DNA of 64,000 bases, from contig CM057481.1 of NCBI GenBank assembly GCA_030035585.1, positions 61,761,128 to 61,825,127 on the forward strand, given 5' to 3'. Of the stretch, positions 1 through 10,104 are shown piece after piece. Position 1 is the stretch's first letter. Each line of letters starts with the position of its first letter. The notes below the pieces were generated by a model. It was given only the letters and a program-made list of their open reading frames with translations. It had not been told where the DNA came from and ran no database searches. The position numbers were made by a program, and so were the translations under genes. The DNA is from Dugong dugon (taxonomy: Eukaryota > Chordata > Mammalia > Sirenia > Dugongidae).

Positions 1-580
1 GTGGACTCCTGAGCCTACAGGTGGTACCTGTTGACCTAGCTTGGATGGCTAGGGATGAGCTGACCAGAAACTGACTGAAGAGAAAGATGTTTGACATCAT
101 AAGCTGGTGTAGATTGCTGCAATTTGGTAGCTTGCTCTGGACTGGACTTTGCTTATAGATGCAGATGCTCAAAGTTCCAACCAGAACAAAAGATTCTTCA
201 AATCAAGGACAATGCTTGTCTCCTCAGAATACTGGTTTGATAGGGATGGGAGATTTAACATTGGCTATCTAAAACAATGGAGATAAAGAACTGTATCCTG
301 AATTATAACCTGTTACTTCCCTAATAAACCCCATAACTGTTAGTATGGTCTGTGAGTTCTGTGTGGCCACTGCACACAGAATTATTGTATCTAGCAGAGG
401 AGTAGAGAGTGCTGCGGGAGGGATGGCTAGTGTCAGAATTAGTGAAAAGGTTGGGGAGAGGAGGTATATCTGACCTTTGCCTTATAGCAATCAGCCTTTG
501 GCTGTTAATGGTGATGGTGGTTCTGCCTACCCCTTGTGAAATTAGAGGAGGTCAGATGCCACCACCTTGCTGTTTTCACA
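1..580 (+). repeat. LTR-type repeat, copy A (5' end outside window)
   Basis: This segment is homologous to two longer blocks at about 13,270-14,290 and 37,147-38,195. Shared marks are a poly(A) signal in 'cctaataaacc' (321-331), the run 'gtgagttctgtgtggcc' just after it, 'gtagagagtgc' and a distal end at 'ttttcaca'. Copies A and C diverge right after that CA, as expected of an LTR 3' edge. No coding content is credible: the 66-codon frame at 409-609 lies inside the repeat. The family name is not recognised. Confidence 0.6.
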
Positions 581-747
581 TGCACCTAAGGATGAAGCCA
601 GAGAAGTGAAGCAGGTTTAAAAGACTTGGATCATTTTGTTGATGTGGTTGCTATTGTAGTCATCCTTATCAACAGGATTTGTTATACTATGCTTTTGGTA
701 GACAATGCTTTTCTGGAGAGCTACAAAAAGCAAGTTAAACCAATATG

Positions 748-1718
748 ATTAGTTGCTGTTGTTATTAGGTGCCGTCGAGTTGGTTCCGACTCATGGCGAC
801 CCTATGTACAACAGAAAGAAATGCTGCCCCGTTATGCTTGAGCCCATTATTGCAGCCACTGTGTCAATCCATCTCATTAAGCATCTTCCTCTTTTTCACC
901 GACCCTCCACTTTACCAAGCATGATGTCCTTGTCCAGGGATTGGTCTCTCCTGATAACCTGTCCAAAGTAAATGAGATGATGTCTCATCATCCCTGCTTC
1001 TAAGGAGGATTGTGGCTGTACTTCTTTCAAGCAGATTTGTTCGTTCTTTTGGCAGTCAATGGTATATTCAATATTCTTCACCAAGACCACAACTCAAAGG
1101 TATCAATTCTTCTTTGGTCTTCCTTATTCATTGTCCAGCTTTTGCATGCATATGAGGCGATTGAAAATACCATGGCTTCGGTCAGCGGTACCTTAGTCCT
1201 TAAAGTGGCATCTTTGCTTTTTAAAAATTTAAAGAGGTTTTTTTGCAGCAGATTTGCTCAGTGCAATGCGTCTTTTGATTTTTTGACTGCTGCTTCCATG
1301 GGTGTTGATTGTGGATCCAAGTAAAATGAAATCCTTGACCACTTTAATCTTTTCTCCATTTATCTTAATATTGCTTATTGGTCCAGTAATGAGGGTTTTT
1401 GTTTTCTTTATGTTGAGGTGTAATCCATACTGAGGGATGTAGTCTTTGATCTTCATCAGTAAGTGCTTCAAGTCCTCTTCTCTTTCAGCAAGCAAGGTTG
1501 TGTCGTCTGCATAAAGCAGGTTGTTAATGGGTCTTCCTCCAATCCTGATGCCCCATACTTCTTCATATAGTCCAGCTTCTTGGATTATTTGCTCCGTATA
1601 CAAACTTAATGAATATGGTGAAAGGAAACAACACTGATGCACATCTTTCCTGACTTTAAACCATGCAGTATCCCCTTGTTCTGTCTGAACAACTGCCTTT
1701 TGATCTATGTACAGGTTC
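748..1718 (-). mobile_element. RTE-type LINE, 5'-truncated copy
   Basis: The plus strand begins with the RTE 3' terminus ('gttgttattaggtgccgtcgag') and reads backwards through the C-terminal domain into the reverse transcriptase. It aligns by eye with the copies at 32,605-34,386 and 46,091-46,999. It stops near 1,718, inside the RT domain, so the 5' half is missing as in most LINE insertions. Frameshifts and stops make it non-functional. Confidence 0.85.
1229..1642 (-). pseudogene. RTE reverse transcriptase fragment with YADD box
   Basis: A 137-codon open stretch on the minus strand encodes the RT palm and the segment behind it. The catalytic box Y-A-D-D is at 1,502-1,513, preceded by 'NLL' and followed by 'TTLLAE', the usual surroundings in RTE/BovB-type enzymes. 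The conserved 'LNIKKTKT' and 'GPISN' blocks follow. In an active element this enzyme copies LINE RNA at the nicked target. Here the frame breaks on both sides and no endonuclease is present. The methionine is only an ORF-caller start. Confidence 0.8.
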
Positions 1719-1739
1719 AGAATAGCAAAATGAAGTAGA

Positions 1740-2395
1740 ACTACTAAATTGAGGGAGGAAAGAAATAAATAAATGAGATCAATCTAGCAAAAGGCAGAGA
1801 GGAAAAAAAGCAAAACTACAAAAAGCAAGATAAATAGTAAATATGATAGTAAAAATTAAAACAGCCATATCAAGGATCATTATACATTTAAATATTTTTA
1901 AAATATAAATATCAAATTGCGTTTAAATAAGTTATATGCTGTTTATAAGAAGCACATCTAAAAAAATTCACAGGACAATTGAAAATATGGGAATGGACAA
2001 AAAACGGGAAAAATACTGATAAAGAAACCAGAACTTGCAACAGTCAAGGCAAAAAACATGAATGGGACTAACCAAAACCAAACCTGTTGCTGTTGAGTTG
2101 ATTCCAACTCATAGTGACCCTATAAGACAGGGTAGAGCTGCCCCATAGGGTTTCCAAGGAGTGGCTCGTGGATTCAAACGGTCAACCTTCTAGTTAGCAG
2201 CTGTAACTATTCACCACTGAGCCACCAGGGCTCCAAATGGGACTAAAATAGATAAAATTTATATTAATGAAACATATAATTCATTAAGAAGATATAACAG
2301 TAATGATTCCTTACGCATTGAGCAACATAGCTTTAAAATCATAAAGCAAAAACTGGGAGATCTTTTTCAACATCTAGGAGAATGTGCCAAGCCAA
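1740..2395 (+). mobile_element. L1 fragment (ORF2-side), split by a SINE
   Basis: The adenine-rich plus strand carries degraded L1 sequence such as 'atatgctgtttataagaagc'. A SINE lies at 2,071-2,235, after which the L1 text resumes. No open frame survives. The boundaries are approximate. Confidence 0.55.
2071..2235 (-). repeat. tRNA-derived Afrotherian SINE
   Basis: Reads in reverse from 'accaaacctgttgctgttgag' to 'gccaccagggctcc', the complement of the tRNA-like head. It is flanked by an exact 10-bp target-site duplication, aatgggacta (2,061-2,070 and 2,236-2,245), which proves insertion into the L1. Confidence 0.9.
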
Positions 2396-2402
2396 TGACA
2401 AT

Positions 2403-3132
2403 TACTGTATTTTTACACAAATATTGCCCACCTTCCACATTTGTTTGCCAACCTTGCAGTACCCCCTTGATGTTTTTCATAAGCACTACTAGGGTAATTT
2501 CTTTTTACATGTTGCTGTAAAAAAAAGTTAGCATATACCACAATGACCGCCCTGACAGGTAACACAACAGAGAGTCCCTGACGGAGCAGGAGAAAAGTAG
2601 GGTGCAGAACTCAAATTCTAGTAAAAAGACCAGACTTAATGGTTTGACTGAGACTGGAGGGACCCCGGAAGACATGGCCCCTGGACTCTCTGTTAGCCCA
2701 AAACTAAAACCATTCCCGAGGCCAACTCTTCAGACAAAGATTAGACTGGACCATGGGACATAAAATGATACTCGTAAAGCGTGTGCCTCTTAGCTCAAGT
2801 AGATACATGAGACTAAATGGGTAGTTCCTGTCCAGAGGCAAGATGAGAATGCAGAGAGGGTCAGGAGCTGGTTGAATGGACACGGGAAATCTGGGGTGGA
2901 AAGGAAGAGTGTGCTGTCACAGTATGGGAAGAACAACTAGGGTCACATAACAATGTATGTATAAATTTTTGTATGAGAGACTAACTTGAATTGGAAACTT
3001 TCACTTAAAGCACAATAATAAAAAAACAAACAAAAAAGTTAGCAGAGCAAGCTTATGAAAATATCTTGCAGGAGGGGGAGCAGTTGGCAAACAAACATAG
3101 AAGGCATGTGCTATTTGTGTAAAAATATGGTA
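2403..3132. mobile_element. Palindromic MITE interrupted by an L1 3' end
   Basis: The left arm (2,405-2,533) and right arm (3,045-3,130) are imperfect inverted repeats. The outer part 'tatttttacacaaata' is mirrored by 'tatttgtgtaaaaata', and 'tttgtttgcca' by 'tggcaaacaaa'. TA dinucleotides flank both ends (2,403-2,404; 3,131-3,132). Without the inserted L1 the element is about 215 bp and could fold along nearly its whole length. It has no coding capacity. A TA-targeting Tc1/mariner-like origin is likely but the family is not identified. Confidence 0.7.
2534..3031 (+). mobile_element. 5'-truncated L1 3' UTR insertion
   Basis: Matches the L1 3' UTR at 43,780-44,150 (shared 'aaaaagaccagactta', 'gactggagg', 'gagactaaatggg'). 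It ends in an A-rich tail at 3,018-3,031 and is flanked by a 13-bp duplication, aaaaaagttagca (2,521-2,533; 3,032-3,044). The insertion sits inside the MITE. Confidence 0.85.
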
Positions 3133-3240
3133 GTGAGGGATAGTAAGCTCATTAAAAAATTAAAAGATCAAGTAAAAAAGAAATACATAAAAGAAATCTA
3201 TTGCAACTTTGTATCAGTACATTTGAGAATATAGACATGA

Positions 3241-3606
3241 TTTTTTTAAATTGTACTTTAGATGAAGGTTTACAGAGCAAATTAGTTTCTCATTAAACAA
3301 TTAATACACATATTGTTTTGTGACATTGGTTGCCAAGCTTATGACATGTCTACACTCTCCGGTTCTTGGCTTTGGGTTCCCCATTACCAGCTTTCCTGTC
3401 CCCTCCTGCCTTCTTGTCCTTGCCCCTGGGCCAGTGTGACCACTTTAGTCTCATTTTCTTTTATGGGCCTGTCTAATCTTTGGCTAAAGGGTGAACCTCA
3501 GGAGTGACTTCAGTGCTGAGTTGAAAGGGTGTCTGGGGGCCATACTCTCTGGGTTTCTCCATTCTCTGTCAGACCAGTAAGTCTGGTCTTTTTTTGTGAG
3601 TTTGAA
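3241..3606 (-). mobile_element. L1 3' terminal fragment
   Basis: Begins with a T run (the tail, reversed), then 'ttgtactttagatgaagg', the complement of the L1 3' ends at 45,060 and 45,410. It extends to the 'ggtctttttttgtgagtttg' block, also present inverted near 43,845. Confidence 0.75.
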
Positions 3607-3960
3607 ATGGTTGAATGTCAGCCAATTCTTTTTGGTACCGTGACTGTGTATTCCTTCCATCTTCTTCTGCTGCTTCCTGTGTTGTTCAATATTTTGCCCA
3701 TAGAGTCCTTCAAAATTGCGACGCGAGGCTTGAATTTTTTCTTTAGTTCTTTCAGCTTGAGAAATGCTGAGCATGTTCTTCCCTTTTGATTTTCTAACTC
3801 CAGGTCTTTGCACATGTCATTATAATAATTTACTTTGTCTTCTCGAGCCATCTTTTGAAATCTTCTGTTCAGTTCTTTTACTTCATCATTTCTTCTATTC
3901 ACTTTAGCTACTTTACATTCAAGAGCAAGTTTCAGAGTCTCTTCTGACATCCATTTTTTC
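3607..3960 (-). mobile_element. RTE LINE fragment (segment between endonuclease and RT)
   Basis: Homologous to 34,051-34,312. On the minus strand, 3,618-3,950 is open for 110 codons and includes 'KLKELKKKFKPRVAILKDS', a basic linker seen in both copies. The fragment is truncated on both sides. Confidence 0.75.
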
Positions 3961-3978
3961 TAGTAACCTAAGAAAAAA

Positions 3979-4172
3979 GGAGCCCTTGTGGCACAGTGGT
4001 AAATTGCTTGGCTGCTAATCGAAGGGTTGGCGGTTTGAAACGCAAACGACTCTGCAGAAGAAAGATGTTGCGGTCTGCTTCCTTGGAAACCCTATGGGAC
4101 AATTCTACTCTATCATACAGGGTTGCTATAGGGTTGCTATGAGTAGGAATTGACTCGATGGCACACCACAAC
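3979..4172 (+). repeat. Afrotherian SINE
   Basis: Starts 'ggagcccttgtggcacagtgg' (A-box-like), has a B-box-like 'ggcggtttgaaac', and ends with the RTE-like tail 'attgactcgatggcac'. Confidence 0.9.
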
Positions 4173-4296
4173 CACAACTAAGAAAGAATTCAAGTTCCTC
4201 AACTTTATCAAGAAATGAACAGCAAATATCATACTTAAAGGTGAAAGACCAGGGCTATTTCTCTTAAAGTCAGGAGTAAGACGAGGATGCTGAGTA

Positions 4297-4743
4297 TATT
4301 AGTTTCCTAAGGCTGCTGCAACAAATTATCACAAATCAGGTGGCTTAAAACAACAGAAATTTATTCTCATCGTAGTTCTGGAGAATACAACTCTGAATTC
4401 AGGGTATTAGCAGGATCATGCTGTCTCCAAAGTCTCTAGGGGAAGATCCTTTTTTGTCTCTTCTAGCTTCTGGTCGTTTCAGGAGTTCCTTGCCGTATGG
4501 CAGCATAACTCCAACCTTGGCCTCCATCTTTACATGGCCGTTTTCTCTCTGTGTCTGTCTCTGTGTTTCTTTGCTTCTTGTAAGTACCAGTCATGTTGGA
4601 TTAAGACCCACCCTACTCCAGTATGACCTCATGGTAACTAATTAAATCTGCAAAGATCCTATTTCCAAATAAGGCCACATTCACAGGTTCCAGAGGTTAG
4701 GACTTGAATATAACTTTTTTGGAGACACAACTCAACCCATAAC
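4297..4743 (-). mobile_element. Solo MaLR (MLT1/MST-like) LTR
   Basis: The text 'ttagtttcctaaggctgctg', then 'aacaacagaaatttattctc', ending 'acaactcaacccataaca', is a classic MaLR LTR in reverse orientation. It interrupts L1 ORF2 sequence that continues on both sides. Confidence 0.85.
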
Positions 4744-5455
4744 ACTGGGTATTACTATCCTAGCCAATATTTTACTGTAGGCCCTAGCCAATGTGATAAT
4801 TTACAGATGATATGATTGGATTCTATAATATCTATGAGAATCAATTGAAAAGTTTTCAGATAAAAAAAATGCAATGGGATAGCCAGTTACAAGTAAAACA
4901 AAAATTAATAGCAATGACGATAACAATAACAAATTAGAAATTTTAATGGAAAAATTAATTCTATTTAATAGCACAAATACAAAAATATTAAAATACCTTG
5001 GAATAAACATAACAATAAATGTATTATGTTTATGTTTCCTATAAAGAAACTTTCTAAAACATACTTAAGAACATGAAGAATACCTGAATAAATGGAGATT
5101 TACATTAGTTCCTTGACAGGAAGACTCATTATTAATGAAGATGCTAATTCTTTCCAAATTGACCTATAAATTTAATACATTTAAAATGAAATCCTAATAG
5201 ATGCTCATTCGTATTTTTATGATTGATTCCAAAGTTTTTTTGAAAGAGTAATGTGTGGATGATGACAAGGGAGAATTTGCCCTTGGAAATATTAAAATTT
5301 ACAATAAATCTATAATAATTAAAACTGGCATAGGAATAAAGAAAGAATGAAATAGAATAAATCTAGAAACTAGTCAGTTCATGATAGGAATTTAGCATTG
5401 GGTAAATATTAAATTTCAAATTAGCAGGGAAATGCAGGTGAAGTAAAGATCTAAA

Positions 5456-5484
5456 CATTAAAATAAATAAATAAATAAATAAAA
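5456..5484. repeat. (AAAT)n microsatellite
   Basis: About seven units of aaat/aata within A-rich L1 sequence. Confidence 0.9.
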
Positions 5485-5674
5485 CCACAAAAATACCAGA
5501 AGGAAATATGAGAGGAGGATATTTTGGTAATTTTGGGGTGGAGAACTCCCCTGTGCAAGATATCACCTAGCAGCCATAAAGAAAAGATTTTTAGATTTGC
5601 TTCCTGAAAAAAATTTAAGCTTCTGTTCAATGGACAACACCATCAATAAAAAGATGACCATCTGGAAGCATATG

Positions 5675-5850
5675 ATGATAAAAATATTAACAAGTGCCAA
5701 CATTAGTATAGGGTTTATTATGTGCCAGGACTGTGCTAAACATTTTAGATGAATTATCTAATTACTTTTGATGGTATTATTATTGTTGTCATTATCATTA
5801 CTCCATTTTATAGATGGTGAAAGTGATGCTTAGAAAGGTCACAGATATAT
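5675..5850 (+). repeat. MIR
   Basis: 'ttattatgtgccaggactgtgctaa', then 'ccattttatagatggtgaaa', follows the MIR core order. Confidence 0.75.
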
Positions 5851-5879
5851 TAAAAGCGTTAGTCTCTATAGTGGGCATT

Positions 5880-6250
5880 TATTGTTTTTGGTTGTTCAGC
5901 ACTCCCATTTCCAGATCCCATCATTTCCTGGACATGTGAACCAAGCCAGCCAATTCGTTTTTCTGCAGCATTTTTTGATTTGAAGCTAGAGGAGAATGGA
6001 TCTTATCTATGTGTTTAGGAAGCTGAGAGGATGTGAATTTGTGGCTTCCTGTGGCCATCACTGTCTCTGGCTTCATAAAGAAGTCTAACTCCAAAAGGAT
6101 GAAATAAGGGCAAACAGAGATAAGTAGAGATTAAACAGAGAAACCGTTTCGAAGCTATTGTTTGGGTCCCTGGATTCAGTTGTGCCTGAGTTCAGATCTA
6201 CTTTTGGATTTCCAATTATGTAAGCCGATGGGGTCCCTCTGTTCTTAAGG
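5880..6250 (+). repeat. Ancient interspersed repeat, family not settled
   Basis: Phrases such as 'ggtccctggattcagttgtgcc' and 'ttatgtaagccgatggggtc' resemble a mammal-wide old repeat that I recognise in style but cannot name. There is no open frame of note. Confidence 0.35.
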
Positions 6251-6553
6251 TAGTTTAGATGGGCTATCGGATCCGTGCAATCCCAAATATCCTGATTAGA
6301 CTAATGTGATATCCACAGTATATAAAAATTCCTCCTCCTAAATGAGAAAAACAAAAACAAAACAAAACAGCAAGCAAATCAATGGTAAAATGGACAAAAC
6401 ATGTGACTAGAAACTCAGTGAAGTAAAACAAATGAGGGTTAATCCTGTAACTCCCATTTGGGGGCGTCAACACCTCTCTGTGGTAGAGGACCCCTCCGGA
6501 GGTGTCCCTGCTGCTAAGAATCACCCAGGACATCGAAAGTTACTGCTCAGCCA

Positions 6554-6913
6554 CTAGACTACCTGGGTGTGCAGTCTTTCACTTGAGATTGCTTCTACTT
6601 TATTAGATTGACCTCTTATATGGTTCTCAGAAATAATCTTCCCTAAATAAGCAGTTAGAAAAGATGAGAAATCATTAATGGCATACTGTTTCTGAAATAG
6701 GAACGAACTGAGAAAAGACTTCTCCCATCGCTTGGCTTCTGTGAGCACCATGTAGGTGTAGGGGCTCAAGTGTGTGGGGGGTTGGTCATTAACCAGCTCC
6801 TTCTCGTAAATCTCCAACCGCCCTCCCACATGGCTTGCCACAGAGGTAATGAAGCCGACAGTTCTGAGAGGCACGATTTTTCTTTCTTCATGCGCAGAAC
6901 CAATTACAGAGTT
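6554..6913 (-). pseudogene. Unidentified 119-codon open frame, possible exon or pseudogene fragment
   Basis: On the minus strand the frame is open from 6,913 to the stop near 6,554. An ATG is not evident at its left part (the nearest annotated-style start is a GTG at 6,872-6,874). The middle reads like real protein, with 'GGRLEIYEKELVNDQPPTHL' followed by 'SPYTYMVLTEAKRWEKSFL'. This part is richer in G+C than its surroundings. No transmembrane segment, signal peptide or repeat-element motif is obvious, and I do not recognise the family. The C-terminal third is more AT-rich and may be read-through. It could be a lone exon, a processed-pseudogene piece or chance. Confidence 0.3.
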
Positions 6914-7032
6914 TTATTTTATACATCTCTACAAATCAGGTGTGGGATGATGCTTCTTTTGTGTTGAAAAAAAAGTCTCTGGATGTATAGCAGAGAAAAA
7001 TGTACCCACCGAGTATGTGACACAGATAGGGG

Positions 7033-7300
7033 CTTGTGAAAATTCAGTGTAAGTGTTTATTGAGGACCTATTCTGTGCTCAGCATTGTGGGGGATTTAAA
7101 ATGAATAGAAACCATTATTCACGTTCTCAAAAAGCTTTCAATCTAATCTGGGAGATAGACAGAAAGATGAGTAGATAGATATGAAGTGAGCAGGGAAACT
7201 ATAAAGGTCAAGAAGTACGATTAAACATTCAGGTAAGAGACATCAATGGTGACTTGCATAATAGGAGAAGGCTTCCTGGAAGATGTGGGACTTAAAAAAC
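7033..7300 (+). repeat. Ancient interspersed repeat
   Basis: 'gtgtttattgaggacctattctgtgctcagc', then 'gaaggcttcctggaagatg', is the usual order of an old mammalian repeat. Related pieces occur at 41,161-41,390 and 44,390-44,610. Confidence 0.45.
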
Positions 7301-7319
7301 AGTGGTTAGTGAATAAGAC

Positions 7320-7485
7320 ATTGTCCTCAGAATAATAACAACTACCAATATGGACCCTCTACTATGTGCCAGACATACATACAGTATTGCTAATCCTCCA
7401 ACAGCATCACAAGGTATGCTAACCTGTCTGACAACATCCTCTTTTACATATGAGGAAACTGGTCTCAGAGATGTTTAGCCTGACA
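7320..7485 (+). repeat. MIR
   Basis: 'ctactatgtgccagacatac' and 'tttacatatgaggaaactgg' match MIR core order. Confidence 0.75.
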
Positions 7486-7772
7486 TTTCAATGTGTCCAC
7501 CCTATCAAGAGTCTGTACAAACTAGAAATAAATGCCTCTTCTGGATTCACACAGCCCATAGGTGCATGACTTAGCAAGCATAAGGTGCCTTTGAATTAAG
7601 GAGTATTCTTCCTCCTGGTCAATGGAATTTTTGACAGAACACATAGCTTTGTGGATCAGGGGCTGGAGTTTTCTCCCCATCTGCCCCCTCCAAGGGGTGC
7701 CCTGGTGCAATGCACAACCTGCACAAATGTATGGAATATCCAGATAGGGCCCCTAGTGGTCAATTCCTCATC

Positions 7773-7970
7773 CTTCAGGTCTCAGCTCAAATGTCATCTC
7801 CTTGGGGTCCCTCCTTTCTCATCATTTATCACCCCCTCTCCCAGCACCTTTCATTGTATCATCCTGTTTGTCGCTTTTCTGGAACTTATCAAAATCTGTC
7901 ATTATCTCATATGTTTTTCTTGATTTGTCTTTTCCACTAAAATTTAGATCCTTGAGGGCAAGAACCTAAT
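7773..7970 (+). repeat. L2 3' end
   Basis: 'aggtctcagctcaaatgtc' through 'agatccttgagggcaagaac' is the typical L2 3' UTR order. Confidence 0.75.
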
Positions 7971-8843
7971 GAAGGTGCCCAATGATACCCTGACATTTAA
8001 GTTCTGGCAGAGAATAAGAAACCAGCAAAGGATATTCTCAAAGTGTGGCCAGAGGCACAATAGGAGCATCAAGAGACATGGAATTTTGGAAGCTAAGAGG
8101 ACAGGTCGTACCAAGAAAGAAGGGGTAATCAACAGTATGATGTGCTACTGAGGAAACACGTAAAAGACTAGTGTTCACTGTATTGGGAAATTAGAAGGCC
8201 AGCAATGATGTTGGCAAAGTAATTTCAGTGGCGTGATGGAAGCATAAGTCAGAATACAGTTATTTTTAGCAGAGAATGTTAGGAGAAGAAATAAAGGAGG
8301 CAAATACAGACTATTCTTTTGAGTAGCTTGGCTGTGTAGGTGAGTGGACAGTAGTTAGACGGGACAGAAGAGATTTGTTTCTTTTTTAGGATGGGAAAGC
8401 CTTGAGCTTGTTTTTAGGTTGAGAAGCAACCAATTGTTTCAGTCAGAGATTGGTGACAAGAAATAGAAAACTATTCCAGAGAGCTGAAGCAAAGAGGTGG
8501 CTTACTGAGAAATTCCAGTGGGAGGAACTCAGCTGTATGAATTCCACCTGGGCCTCTTGGGAACTGTCTACAATTTTTTTTTTTTTTTGCTTCTTAATTC
8601 CAAATTCTTGTGAGAAAATCTAACAGGCTCAACCCATCCTATAGACTGTTATCTCTGACTCAGATGTTCATTTTCAAGCCGATTGAAGTCAGGCCATTTA
8701 GTGTGTAGTTGGCTTCCTGGCTCACGCTTTTAGCAGGAAGTGGGTTGGGACTCATATTCTTAAAGGGGGTATGCACAGGGAGCAGTAATGGTTGCCATTT
8801 AGGCCAACTACAAAGTTAGATGGAACGGTTCCCAAGACTTCCT
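7971..8843. other. No gene identified
   Basis: Diverged, repeat-like text with a T15 run at 8,575-8,589. The 60-codon frames at 7,944-8,151 occur on both strands and look like chance. I see nothing assignable. Confidence 0.5.
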
Positions 8844-9027
8844 TTACTTCTGACACCAACTGCAAGTTCGAGGGGTTCCAAAAATACTCTTAGGTTCGAT
8901 AATTTGCTAGAAAGACTCACAGAACTCATTCAGTGGTTTATTACAGGCAAAGGATACCTGTAATGCACCTGTTAATGTGACCTTCTTTGGAAATAGGGTT
9001 TTTCTTTTGTTATGGGTTAAGTTAAAC

Positions 9028-9152
9028 AATGGGCTCAAACATAGCAATGATTGTGAGGATGTTGTGGGACTAGGCAGTGTTTCATTCTGTTGTACATATG
9101 GTCACTGGGAGTCGGAACTGGCTAGATAGCACCTAACAACAACAACAACTAC
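9028..9152 (+). mobile_element. RTE 3' end fragment
   Basis: 'aatgggctcaaacatagcaatg' to 'cctaacaacaacaacaac' is the terminal ~125 bp of the RTE. It is flanked by an exact 9-bp duplication, aagttaaac (9,019-9,027; 9,153-9,161). Confidence 0.88.
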
Positions 9153-9175
9153 AAGTTAAACGAGATCATACACCA

Positions 9176-9401
9176 GTAAACCTAAACCTAAACCTAAACC
9201 TAAACCCACTGTCATCGAGTTGATTCCGACTCATAACAACCCTATAGGACAGAGTAGAACTGCCCCATAGGGTTTCCAAGGCTGTACATCTTTACAGAAG
9301 CAGACTGCCACATCTTTCTTCCGTGGAACAGCTGGTGGGCTCAAACTGCTGACCTTTCAGTTAGCAGCTGAGTGCTTTAACCACTGTGCCACCAGGGGTC
9401 C
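9176..9401 (-). repeat. Afrotherian SINE with CCTAAA-repeat tail
   Basis: A reversed SINE ending 'gtgccaccaggggtcc'. Its tail has expanded into about four units of cctaaa (9,180-9,207). Confidence 0.88.
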
Positions 9402-10104
9402 TATATAGGAGTAGGGTGGATCCTAATCCTATTCCCTTCTGAGTAGTGTTTAATCATAGGCACACGCAGGGGGAAGACAGCACGAGAGGACCCATCTACA
9501 AACCAAAGAATGCCAAAAAATGCCCAGGATTACCAGAAACTGAGAGATAAGGAAGGATCTTTTCCTACAGCTAACAGAAAGAGAGAGCATAGCCCTGCCA
9601 GAGCGCTGAATTCAGACTTCTAGCTTCCAGAACTGTGAGAAAATAAATTTGTTATTTAAAGCCACCCACTGTATAGCATTTTGTTATGGTAGCCCTAGTG
9701 AAGGGAAGCAGTGCAATAGGGCTGAGTCCAGGAGAAGTACAAATGTGGAGCTTCCATTATTCTCTCCCCAGAGTCAGGAAATGTTACTTTCCCAGAACCG
9801 ATAAGTGAAAATACGCACAAAGTATTGCCCATCAGGGAAGCTCATCTGAGCCCTGGTGGTCAGAGTTTTTATTGGGGATCCATTATGTATGCATGATTGT
9901 CCATGCACTTGATCTCAGTTTTCAGGTCAATTGATAAGAGAGGGTCAAGCTGAAGATAAACGGAGAGCGAGGAGATAATTGATGGAGTTTAGTTTGGAAG
10001 TGAAGATATCAAAAGCATATTTTGGACACTTGTTTCCTTTAGGACAGGTGAGAGGAAGTTAAAGATGGTTACAGATGTATATATATCCCTGTGGGACAAA
10101 GAAC

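Larger units (their letters stand above)
4185..5665 (+). mobile_element. Old L1 ORF2 fragment split by a MaLR LTR
   Basis: 'catacttaaaggtgaaagac' at 4,229 is typical L1 ORF2 text. The same reading continues after the LTR at 4,744 ('gattggattctataatatc') and runs to about 5,660. Many stops are present. (AAAT)n lies near the distal part. Confidence 0.6.
8963..9725 (+). mobile_element. MLT1-type MaLR LTR with nested RTE and SINE
   Basis: 'ttaatgtgaccttctttgg' begins the LTR. After the nested elements it resumes and ends with 'ccagaactgtgagaaaataaa' and 'taaagccacccactgtatagc', the classic MLT1 end with a poly(A) signal. Two later insertions sit inside (9,028-9,152 and 9,176-9,401). Confidence 0.75.
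8844..10005 (-). repeat. Probable old LTR split by an MLT1-type LTR
   Basis: 'actcacagaactcattcagtgg..ttattacag' (to about 8,962), then 'ctctccccagagtcaggaaa' (9,763) and 'gtttttattggggatcc', look like two halves of one old LTR in reverse, separated by the element at 8,963-9,725. The assignment rests on style and order only. Confidence 0.35.

Noticed and set aside
6430..6575. tRNA-like SINE head on the minus strand ('tagtctagtggctgagcag')
   Set aside because: An A-box-like word is present, but no convincing B box or tail, and no second copy in the window.
9180..9207. Telomere-like repeat
   Set aside because: The unit is cctaaa, not ccctaa, only four copies, and it is the tail of a SINE.
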